From an uncultured Aquimarina sp. (lineage in GTDB: Bacteria; Bacteroidota; Bacteroidia; Flavobacteriales; Flavobacteriaceae): 64,000 nucleotides of DNA. The notes under the pieces were generated by a model, which was given only the letters and a program-made list of their open reading frames with translations, searched no databases and had not been told where the DNA came from. The position numbers and the translations under genes were made by a program. The stretch spans positions 186,001 through 250,000 of the forward strand of contig CANNBP010000007.1 in assembly GCA_947502885.1 (NCBI GenBank), in the 5' to 3' direction. Below, piece after piece: positions 56,341-64,000 of this stretch; position 1 is the stretch's first letter; each line of letters begins with the position of its first letter.

Positions 56341-59300
56341 ATGGGAAGAATACAGATAATAATCATCTTTTTATTAGGACTAGCACCTTCAGTATTTGCA
56401 CAGATTAATATATCTGGGGATGCCTATTACAATACAGATGTAGTGGGGTATATGAGTAGAGGAAGCGGTGGCTGTGGTGATATTGACGGGTTAAGAAAGA
56501 TAAAAGCGTTTAATAGTAAAGAAAACCTTTTATATAATGATAGAATGCTTCATCAAGGGTTTCATTTTACTCAAAAGCATGTAAAAGGTGATCCAGTAAG
56601 AAGAGTGCTGATAGAAAAGATCATAAGGTGGAAAACAGCTTTTAGTTGTGATGGAGGACCAGATGATCGACACAATGACTTTAATGGAATCAATTTTTGT
56701 TACAATAGTTATACTTCGGATGCTGGTGATGGTTTAAAATTACTAACGATTACTAATCGACCTGTTGTAAAATTAAATATTCCTAATACCCCTTTGTATT
56801 TGGGAGATCTTAATCAATTAAGAATAGCATTACCAGATAATCTAACCACCTCGCAGTATCGATGGAAATACAAAGTAAACAATGGACCTGATAGAACCAT
56901 TCCTACTGCTTATAATGGAAGACCTATTTTACAACTACTAGGAAAAGACTTTCTTACGGAGGCTGATTTTGGTAAAAATGTTTCTGTATGGTTAGAAATG
57001 GGCTGTGATGCAGGAGAAAGATTAGCAGAAGGTATAGTAAGAAAAAAAATTGTAGAGCAATTGTTAAGTGAATGTGGAGGTGGAATTGAAGGAGCTATTT
57101 GTAGAGTATTAGCGCCAATTACAGCCGATGCTGCTTGGTCTAGTGTAATAACACCCGAGGATATTGCAGAATACCAAAGTAAAAGATCAGAACCAATCGT
57201 GTTTACATACTTAAAGGCATCTCCCACCATCTACAAAGTAGAACAAACCCCAGTAAGTTGCCGTAACTCTATTGATGGAAAAGTGAAAATCATTTTTAAT
57301 TCAAATTTGCAGGCACAGGAAAAGTTTGCGCAAATAGCTTTAAATAGATCGGGAGGAAACCCTATTACTCAATTGGATATTGTAACGTTGGTACCAGAGC
57401 GTAATGGTAAATGGAGCTATACTTTTCCTAATGAAATTCCTGCTGGCACTTATAATGTTGAGTTAATAGGCAGTTATAGAGGTACACCAACATACACAGA
57501 TGGTGCCGACCATACAGCCACTATTACCGTAGGAAGACCATCGGTTGTACAATTCACCATTTCAGAAGTGATCAACTCTCGATGTAATGATAATGATGGT
57601 AACCCAGCTAACAATAATGATGGAGAAATTTTGATTACTGCTTCCGGTAACGATAATCCAGGAGTATATAGATATTCATATCAAGTAGATGGTGGTGGTT
57701 TTTCTACCTGGGCAGATTTTAATGCAGGTAGGCAACATAGAATGCGTTTCTTAAAACCAGGCGAGTATGAAATCAAGATTCAGAAATATGTTCGCAATAG
57801 AACGGTAGAATGTATCGCACATGTGCTTAATAGTAGTGGCGAACCAACCTCTGTAACTAAGGTAGAAAAAGTGACTATTACAGAACCAGAAGCCCCATTG
57901 CAAATAGAGTATACATTCGAAGAAGAACCGAGAGCGTTTGGTTTTGAGGACGGAAAGATTAGTGCTAGAATATTTGGAGGAACAAAATTTGCAGATGGCT
58001 CATATAGATTCGAATGGAAAAATGAAGCTGGGCAAATTTTAAAGACGGTATTTACGGAAGTATTAACAGGGGATCAAGGGTATTTGCTAACCCTACATTC
58101 TATAGGTGCAGGAACATATGCGCTCAATGTTTGGGATGCCAAGTTCGATGAAGCACATTTTACAACGGGATGTTTTCAAATCGATTCAGAATACAAATTA
58201 GGGCAACCAGATCCATTAGAAGTAGTGATTGAAGTGTATCATCCTATTTCATGTAATATTGAAAACGAGTATAGTGATGGCGTTGATTTTAACCTTCCTT
58301 TCGGGATACCAGATCAGTTTCAGGATGGGGCCTTGGTAGCTCATGTAAAAGGTGGTGTTCCCTTTGCCAATACACAGGCTACCGCTCAGGAATGTAGAGC
58401 CAATTTTATGCCCTACTGTTATCGTTGGAAAAAGAATGTAAACGGAGTATGGCTTGATATTGCAGTAAATGACAGTATTATAGAAAATCAAAGCGTGGGT
58501 ACGTATGCCCTAAATGTGGAAGATCAAAACGGAATTATACTGGCAACATACGAAGCCTATACAGGGCCAGATGGCACAAGAGAGTATCGAGTGGTTACAG
58601 AAACAGATAGCACAAAGTATTTACCACAACCTGATAAGTTAGAAATATCTTTTACAAGTACCGTAGTGAGTTGTCAAAGTGGTAAAGATGGACAGGCAAC
58701 AGCAATTGTTACTGGCGGTACGCCTCCATACACCTACGAATGGAGTACAGGAGAAACAACAGTAACAATTCAAGACCTTATTGTAGGAACTTATCTGGTT
58801 TTTGTAACAGATGCCAAAGGGTGTCAAATAGAAGGTCGTGTTACGATATCTCAACCCAATGGATTAGAGATTACTTCTATAGCCGAAATAGCACCTACCT
58901 GTTTTGAAGGTAGTGACGGTAAAATAGAAGTAAACATTGCAGGAGGAAATCCACCATATACCTATGTATGGAGTACAGGAGCTACGACAACAGCTATCGA
59001 TGGGTTATCTTCAGGTACATACAGGATAGAAGTAACCGATACCAAAGGTTGTAAAGCATTTTATGAGGTAGTACTTACAGATCCAGCTCCTATAGTGGTA
59101 ACAATAGAAGATAAAAGATCTTTATGTAATGATCAATCTTTACATTTAGATATTGCAATTGATGATCCCGGGGCAACATATTTCTGGAGCAGTCAAAATG
59201 GATTTACGAGTACTAGTAGTACAGTGCAACTAGATAAAGCGGGAACTTATACAGCGACTATTACAAGCAGTCTTGGTTGTATAGGAACAGCTACCTTAGA

Positions 59301-59856
59301 GCTAAACGTATTAGATATACCGATAGATGCTTACTTTTTAATAGCTACTCAAGGATACACAAAACAAGATGTAGTGCTGGTTAATATTAGTGATCCATTA
59401 GGAGATAAGGTAGAATGGACAATTCCCGAGGGAGCAACGATAATTTCAGAAACTCCTAGAAAGTTAGTGCTGCAATTCGAAAAGGAAGGCGAGTATACTC
59501 TTGGTTTACGATCCTACCAGCAAGAGTGTTATCAGGATTTTTCAGAAACAATATTTGTACTCCCTGCTATAGAAACCCCTAATGAAAATGATTTTCAGGG
59601 AGATTTTATAGAAGAGTTTATTGTGTTTCCTAACCCTACAGAAGGTGCTTTCAAGACCAAAATTAGTTTGGCAGAAGAAGCTAATATTACCGTAAAAATA
59701 ATTGATTTGATGTCGGGAGCGATTATACATGAACGATCAGAAAAGAATAGTCAGGATTTTCTATTAGAAGATACAGTGAATGCGCCAATAGGAATATATT
59801 TGTTACTATTAGAAACCCCAAAGGGTACAGCAGTGCGTAAGTTGGTGTTTGAATAA
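56341..59856 (+). CDS. T9SS-exported SprB-repeat protein
   Basis: An 1171-residue secreted protein. Sec signal (IIIIFLLGLAPSVFAQ), a unique N-terminal region (about 20-300) with several cysteines, and a middle region of beta domains. Two SprB repeats lie at about 766-840 and 842-917: GGTPPYTYEWSTGET and GGNPPYTYVWSTGAT, each ending VTDAKGC or VTDTKGC. An Ig-like domain follows and a type A T9SS sorting domain closes it (VFPNPTEGAFKTK onward, last about 80 residues). SprB repeats occur in the motile gliding adhesin SprB. This protein should reach the surface through the GldKLMN system. Confidence 0.87.
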   Translation: MGRIQIIIIFLLGLAPSVFAQINISGDAYYNTDVVGYMSRGSGGCGDIDGLRKIKAFNSKENLLYNDRMLHQGFHFTQKHVKGDPVRRVLIEKIIRWKTAFSCDGGPDDRHNDFNGINFCYNSYTSDAGDGLKLLTITNRPVVKLNIPNTPLYLGDLNQLRIALPDNLTTSQYRWKYKVNNGPDRTIPTAYNGRPILQLLGKDFLTEADFGKNVSVWLEMGCDAGERLAEGIVRKKIVEQLLSECGGGIEGAICRVLAPITADAAWSSVITPEDIAEYQSKRSEPIVFTYLKASPTIYKVEQTPVSCRNSIDGKVKIIFNSNLQAQEKFAQIALNRSGGNPITQLDIVTLVPERNGKWSYTFPNEIPAGTYNVELIGSYRGTPTYTDGADHTATITVGRPSVVQFTISEVINSRCNDNDGNPANNNDGEILITASGNDNPGVYRYSYQVDGGGFSTWADFNAGRQHRMRFLKPGEYEIKIQKYVRNRTVECIAHVLNSSGEPTSVTKVEKVTITEPEAPLQIEYTFEEEPRAFGFEDGKISARIFGGTKFADGSYRFEWKNEAGQILKTVFTEVLTGDQGYLLTLHSIGAGTYALNVWDAKFDEAHFTTGCFQIDSEYKLGQPDPLEVVIEVYHPISCNIENEYSDGVDFNLPFGIPDQFQDGALVAHVKGGVPFANTQATAQECRANFMPYCYRWKKNVNGVWLDIAVNDSIIENQSVGTYALNVEDQNGIILATYEAYTGPDGTREYRVVTETDSTKYLPQPDKLEISFTSTVVSCQSGKDGQATAIVTGGTPPYTYEWSTGETTVTIQDLIVGTYLVFVTDAKGCQIEGRVTISQPNGLEITSIAEIAPTCFEGSDGKIEVNIAGGNPPYTYVWSTGATTTAIDGLSSGTYRIEVTDTKGCKAFYEVVLTDPAPIVVTIEDKRSLCNDQSLHLDIAIDDPGATYFWSSQNGFTSTSSTVQLDKAGTYTATITSSLGCIGTATLELNVLDIPIDAYFLIATQGYTKQDVVLVNISDPLGDKVEWTIPEGATIISETPRKLVLQFEKEGEYTLGLRSYQQECYQDFSETIFVLPAIETPNENDFQGDFIEEFIVFPNPTEGAFKTKISLAEEANITVKIIDLMSGAIIHERSEKNSQDFLLEDTVNAPIGIYLLLLETPKGTAVRKLVFE

Positions 59857-59960
59857 GAAGTAAAGGCACAGAGAAGTAAAGAAACAGAGATGTGTAGACT
59901 TAAAGATCCAAAGAATCTGAGAAGAAAAGAAATATAGACTTAAAAGGTTTTGAAATAAAC
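59857..59960 (+). other. Purine-rich spacer inside the surface operon
   Basis: A 104-bp gap, much longer than the other spacings in this operon (1 to 18 bp). It is A/G rich and contains TAGACTTAAA twice (near 59896 and 59935). No ORF is visible. It could be an RNA processing or translation-initiation region. Confidence 0.45.
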
Positions 59961-61310
59961 ATGAATAAAATACAATACATACTAATCACACTAATACTAC
60001 TCTTATCCGGTTGTGCCAAAGAGGAAGCAGTACCGGTTGTGGTAGACTTTGAATTTGAAGTGTTCAAGGATGATTATTCTATACCAGTACAGGTTGTGTT
60101 TTTCAACAAAACCACGGGAGGAGAAGCGTATGAATGGAGTTTTGAAGGAGGAGTACCTTCCAGGTCTGTAAACCGTAATCCTGGTGCGATACAATACGAT
60201 ACAAAGGGAATCTATAAAATAGAACTTTCTGCAACCAATCAAGATGGATCTAATGATACAAAAGTTATAGAAATACAAATAGATGATCCAGTAATAATAG
60301 ACTTTGAAGTAACTAATTTGACAGACAATTTTTCCCCAGCCCAATATACACTACAAAATAAAAGTACCGGGGCAGATAGTTTCTTATGGACTTTTGAAGG
60401 TGGAACACCTGCAACATCTTCTGATAAAGATCCCGGAGAGGTTACTTTTGCAGTCCCGGGTGATCATAAAATTACCTTAGAAATAAGTAATGGGAGAGAA
60501 ACCTATGAAGTTGAAAAAAACATTACTGTAGCGCCATTTTTGGTATCTGATTTTGATGTTGAAGTAGCTTTTGAAGACGATGATTTTCAGGTGCCAGCAC
60601 GTGTTCAGTTTCAGAATAAATCGATAAGTGCAACTTCATATCAATGGAGTTTTGAAGGAGCTTCTACCCTATCATCTTCAGAAGAAAACCCAGAAGTTAT
60701 CTTTACCCAAGAAGGCACACACACCATTAACTTAACCGTTTCTAATGGAAAAGATACCAAAACAATAAGTAAAGAAATAGAATTTTTTAAAAATACCAAT
60801 CTAAGAGAAATAAAGGATATAAAACTAGGGATTAATACTGCTCATACTACTAATACTATAGGTAGTTTTTATAGTATTGCAGATCGTAAGGTGTATACCC
60901 CCGAAGAATTAACCCCCGAAATAGAAGAACACATCGATATCGTGTTTTTTGGGCTAAGCAGCACTTTTAACCGTAACCGTTTTGTAAGCCCTCATAAGGT
61001 GTCTGAAACTACTTTTGAAGTTCTACAAAATCCGAAAAGTACAATTTTTATAAACTCGCAAGAACTATGTGGTTGTGCTGCTTCTTTATCAGTATCACAA
61101 TATGATATGATGCAAGATGATACTTTATTAAAAAATATGACTATCGAAGAAACTGCGGGTGGTTTACAGGATTTTGACCAAACCATGCAACCTAGGGTAG
61201 TTCTTTTTAAAACAACAGAAGGAAAAAAAGGAGCGATTAAAATCAAGGATTTTGTAATAGATGGACAAAATTCATATATACTAATAGATATTAAAATTCA
61301 AAAACAATAA
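59961..61310 (+). CDS. PKD-domain lipoprotein
   Basis: A 449-residue lipoprotein (lipobox LLLSGC, Cys18). Three PKD-like domains follow (about 26-110, 111-190 and 191-280), each with YEWSFEGG or FLWTFEGG and a closing H-x-I-x-L-x-x-S-N-G strand. A unique C-terminal domain of about 165 residues has a cysteine pair (LCGCAA). PKD domains in Bacteroidota mediate protein or glycan contact on the surface. It probably anchors the complex to the outer membrane. Confidence 0.85.
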   Translation: MNKIQYILITLILLLSGCAKEEAVPVVVDFEFEVFKDDYSIPVQVVFFNKTTGGEAYEWSFEGGVPSRSVNRNPGAIQYDTKGIYKIELSATNQDGSNDTKVIEIQIDDPVIIDFEVTNLTDNFSPAQYTLQNKSTGADSFLWTFEGGTPATSSDKDPGEVTFAVPGDHKITLEISNGRETYEVEKNITVAPFLVSDFDVEVAFEDDDFQVPARVQFQNKSISATSYQWSFEGASTLSSSEENPEVIFTQEGTHTINLTVSNGKDTKTISKEIEFFKNTNLREIKDIKLGINTAHTTNTIGSFYSIADRKVYTPEELTPEIEEHIDIVFFGLSSTFNRNRFVSPHKVSETTFEVLQNPKSTIFINSQELCGCAASLSVSQYDMMQDDTLLKNMTIEETAGGLQDFDQTMQPRVVLFKTTEGKKGAIKIKDFVIDGQNSYILIDIKIQKQ

Positions 61311-61328
61311 TTATTCAACTTAAACCTC

Positions 61329-62459
61329 ATGAAAAAACATTTTTTACCACTTACTTATGTAGTATTAATTTTGAGTGCATTCTTTTCCTCGTGTTCTAGC
61401 GATGATAGTACAAATGATGATCAAGACACTTTTATAGTTGATGGAAAATTAATCATAGAAAGCGTTAGTGCAACTACCATCAAAGTGTCATACGATGGTA
61501 TAAATAGAAATAAACTTAATTATGGTATTCGAAAAGTAGGAGAAGAAATCTTCGTAGAGAAATCTGTAAATACTGATGGAACTAGTATAAGCGAATTGAT
61601 CCCAGCACAAACGTACGAAGTAACATTATTAGTAAAAGGAGATCCAGATTTTAAATCAGAGATAAAAAAGGTAACAACACAGCCTTTTAGCAGTTTTGAA
61701 GATCAAAGCACCAAAGTACGACCTCGTGGAGAATTGTTTTATTCTGAAATAGGATTTAATCATCAATTAAAAACCGATGTTTTTAACGAAACAGCAACTC
61801 TTAACTTCTTTTTTGTGAATAAGGATGATGAAAGTGATAAAAAAGCAATAACACATGTCTATACTAATGGTAATCTTGGTTTTGAAACTCCAAAAGATTG
61901 GGGTAGTGAACCGTATGAAGAATTACGCTATTATTATCTGTGTTATCAGGTTGACGGAGGAGAAATTAAGAAGATAGTATCTCCAGAGTTTCCGGAGAAG
62001 AACATAACATTTGTTGTTTATAATCCTGAACCACACATTTCTGAAGTAAAAAGTATTGAAAAAATTGATAATTGTAGTGGAAACACTTATTACAAATTAG
62101 ATTTTAAAGGCTTTTTTATGAACACTCTTGATGTTGAATTTTTTAATCAACGATATTTTAAAAATTCTACTGCTTTTATAACCAGAGATGATGATAATTC
62201 TGAATTTATTCTTAATCAAGAAAATGCAGGTTGTAGAAAATATAATAGAATTGTATTAAAGGAGGAGGTGTATCTTGATCCAGAAGATACATTTGGGATG
62301 TATAGATTGCATACAAGTAAGCATATAACTATTCAGCAAATAGAGTCTGTAACCCCAGATTTTAAGTTTACAACGGGGGATTATAAGATAAGAATCGTAT
62401 TTAGTAATGATGCGGGGGATTTTTATGATACCAATACTTTTTCATTTACCATCCCATAA
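61329..62459 (+). CDS. Lipoprotein with FN3-like N-terminal domain
   Basis: A 376-residue lipoprotein (lipobox FFSSC, Cys22) followed by an acidic linker (SSDDSTNDDQD). Residues of about 38-115 resemble an FN3 domain (KLNYGIRKVG then LIPAQTYEVTLLVKG). The rest is beta-rich with a few cysteines (NCSGNTYYK; NAGCRKYN), without a known motif. Starts 18 bp after the PKD gene. Confidence 0.78.
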   Translation: MKKHFLPLTYVVLILSAFFSSCSSDDSTNDDQDTFIVDGKLIIESVSATTIKVSYDGINRNKLNYGIRKVGEEIFVEKSVNTDGTSISELIPAQTYEVTLLVKGDPDFKSEIKKVTTQPFSSFEDQSTKVRPRGELFYSEIGFNHQLKTDVFNETATLNFFFVNKDDESDKKAITHVYTNGNLGFETPKDWGSEPYEELRYYYLCYQVDGGEIKKIVSPEFPEKNITFVVYNPEPHISEVKSIEKIDNCSGNTYYKLDFKGFFMNTLDVEFFNQRYFKNSTAFITRDDDNSEFILNQENAGCRKYNRIVLKEEVYLDPEDTFGMYRLHTSKHITIQQIESVTPDFKFTTGDYKIRIVFSNDAGDFYDTNTFSFTIP

Positions 62460-62470
62460 AAAAAATGTAG

Positions 62471-64000
62471 ATGATTAAAAAAGCCAAATACTATTTTTTA
62501 CTATCGATACTTCTGATTGCTATACGAGGATATGCGCAGCTTTTTCCTGTAAATGTAACTCCGCAGTTGATTCCTCCGTATAGTCTAAAGCTATCAGAGT
62601 ATAGTACTTCTATTACAGAGAAATTGGTGCTTAACCTTTTGCTTATTGATATTAATGAGTTCAATCAACCTGTTAACTTAAAGCTCTATATAGAAAATAA
62701 TGCAGGAGTATCGATACAAAGCGCTGATGTAGTTATAGGTTCAAATCCAATATTTTTAGACGGAGGGGTTCCCTTGCGTCTAAGTAATTTGGATCTGAAA
62801 CCATATTTTGCATTTCAGAACTTGCGAGGAATCACTCCACAACAGTATAGTACTCCTTTGCCAGAAGGTTTATATCGCTTCTGTTTCGAAGCCTACAACC
62901 CTCAATCGGGGCAACGAATTTCTCGTAAAACTTGTGCAACCGTGTATTTGGTGCTTAATGATCCACCTTTTTTAAATATTCCTAATCGTGGAGAACAAGT
63001 AGCCATGCGAGATCTGCAAAATATTATTTTTCAGTGGACTCCAAGACATTTGAATGCCACCAATGTACAATACGAGTTTACGTTGGCAGAACTCTGGGAT
63101 GAATACATGGATCCACAAGCTGCTTTTTTGGCAAGTCGACCTTTACATCAAACTACCACTTTTGCAACCACCTTGTTATACGGACCGGCAGATCCACAAT
63201 TACTACCCGACAAAAAATACGCATGGCGGGTTAGAGCAATGGTGAGTGATGGGATAAGCGAAACCTCGGTATTTAAAAATAACGGTAATAGCGAGATTTA
63301 TCATTTTACCTATGCAGGGGATTGTGCAGAACCAGGTTTTGTGTTGGCAGAATCTGGTAGTAGTACCAAAGAAAAAATTCTATGGCAAGGCAACGATCAT
63401 ATAAAATACAATGTACAATACCGTAAAAAAAATGCAGAACGATCAAAGTGGTATGATAGTGGTACTTTAAATCAAGAGACTACATTATACAATCTAGAAC
63501 CAGCAACCACCTATGAGTTTAGGGTTGGTGGACAATGTTTACCAGAAGGGCCATTTACCTATACACAGGTATTTGAGTTTATAACACCAGGAGATGATCA
63601 GACAATCACCTATAATTGTGGGATTTCTCCAGAATTGATCATTACTAATACAAAACCTTTAGAAAGTCTAATGCCCAATGATGTGTTTACAGCAGGTGAT
63701 TTTCCGGTAACGGTAAAAGAAGTGAGTTATGGTAACGTTACAGGGCCAACTCCTATAGGCGGTAGTACAGATGGTGGTGGCGGAGTTTTCTCGGGATGGG
63801 GTTATATTGTAGTACCCTATTTACAAGATACCAAGCTTAAAGTAAACTTTGCCAACATTAAAATTAATTCTGATTATCAACTTGTTGATGGTCTTGTTGT
63901 TACTGATTATGATCAAAATTGGGGTGGAGTCGATGATATCAGGAATGAGTTAGAAGCATTACTTAGTTTTGGGGATGCTATTATAGAAGCTCTGAACCTG
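62471..64000 (+). CDS. TANFOR-domain secreted protein (3' end outside the window)
   Basis: An open reading frame of 510 codons with no stop before the window edge. The Sec signal YFLLSILLIAIRGYAQ is followed by the TANFOR (Tannerella forsythia 147-residue) signature: VTPQLIPPYSLKLSEYST near residues 22-39, then LNLLLIDINEFNQPVNLKLYI and DLKPYFAFQNL. An FN3-type domain lies around residues 290-370. TANFOR proteins are large exported proteins of Bacteroidota of unknown function. It lies 11 bp after the lipoprotein gene and is the sixth member of the operon. Confidence 0.85.
   Translation, partial: MIKKAKYYFLLSILLIAIRGYAQLFPVNVTPQLIPPYSLKLSEYSTSITEKLVLNLLLIDINEFNQPVNLKLYIENNAGVSIQSADVVIGSNPIFLDGGVPLRLSNLDLKPYFAFQNLRGITPQQYSTPLPEGLYRFCFEAYNPQSGQRISRKTCATVYLVLNDPPFLNIPNRGEQVAMRDLQNIIFQWTPRHLNATNVQYEFTLAELWDEYMDPQAAFLASRPLHQTTTFATTLLYGPADPQLLPDKKYAWRVRAMVSDGISETSVFKNNGNSEIYHFTYAGDCAEPGFVLAESGSSTKEKILWQGNDHIKYNVQYRKKNAERSKWYDSGTLNQETTLYNLEPATTYEFRVGGQCLPEGPFTYTQVFEFITPGDDQTITYNCGISPELIITNTKPLESLMPNDVFTAGDFPVTVKEVSYGNVTGPTPIGGSTDGGGGVFSGWGYIVVPYLQDTKLKVNFANIKINSDYQLVDGLVVTDYDQNWGGVDDIRNELEALLSFGDAIIEALNL

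Overview
The window is AT-rich DNA (roughly one third G+C by eye) from a gliding Bacteroidota, most likely a Flavobacteriaceae member of the Aquimarina type. The evidence is a complete gldK-gldL-gldM-gldN motor and type IX secretion (T9SS) cluster, three proteins with the T9SS/SprB/TANFOR style of surface architecture, lipoproteins with the loose Bacteroidota lipobox, and promoters that match the Bacteroidota consensus (TTG, about 20 bp, TAnnTTTG). The genus is an inference; the family-level call is well supported.

Layout. 1-6.7 kb: housekeeping and envelope genes (YhhN membrane protein, PpiD-like chaperone, galE, a GAF/methionine sulfoxide reductase, a DUF3347 lipoprotein, a VanX-type dipeptidase, a small HTH regulator). 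7.0-8.6 kb: a decayed stretch with many reading-frame breaks. 8.6-11.1 kb: a four-gene minus-strand operon that looks like an SDP (sporulation-delaying protein) toxin system: sdpC-like precursor, sdpA, sdpB, sdpI. 11.7-12.9 kb: a divergent C10 (streptopain-like) cysteine peptidase. 13-19.8 kb: groEL, groES, secG, a TPR protein, lptE, a sigma-54 activator and miaB. 20-29.3 kb: a membrane protein, topA, an arginase-fold protein that has lost its metal ligands, and gldKLMN. 29.4-36.9 kb: FAD oxidoreductase, DUF983, ABC-F ATPase, CPXCG protein and a 1246-residue T9SS-exported protein. 37.2-42 kb: the leucine operon leuC-leuD-leuA-leuB.

42.4-48.9 kb is an accessory island. A large serine recombinase lies antisense to the initiator tRNA gene, its last codons lying inside the tRNA, and is followed by small unknown genes, an XRE-like regulator with a paired operator, and two unknown gene pairs. 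49.3 kb to the end is one tightly packed operon of six very large or exported proteins: a 1647-residue beta-rich protein, an FN3-repeat protein, a SprB-repeat protein with a T9SS sorting domain, a PKD lipoprotein, a second lipoprotein, and a TANFOR-domain protein cut by the window edge.

The two most interesting systems are the SDP-like peptide toxin operon in a Gram-negative bacterium, and the large TANFOR/FN3/SprB surface operon of unknown function, which the T9SS encoded around gldKLMN would help export.
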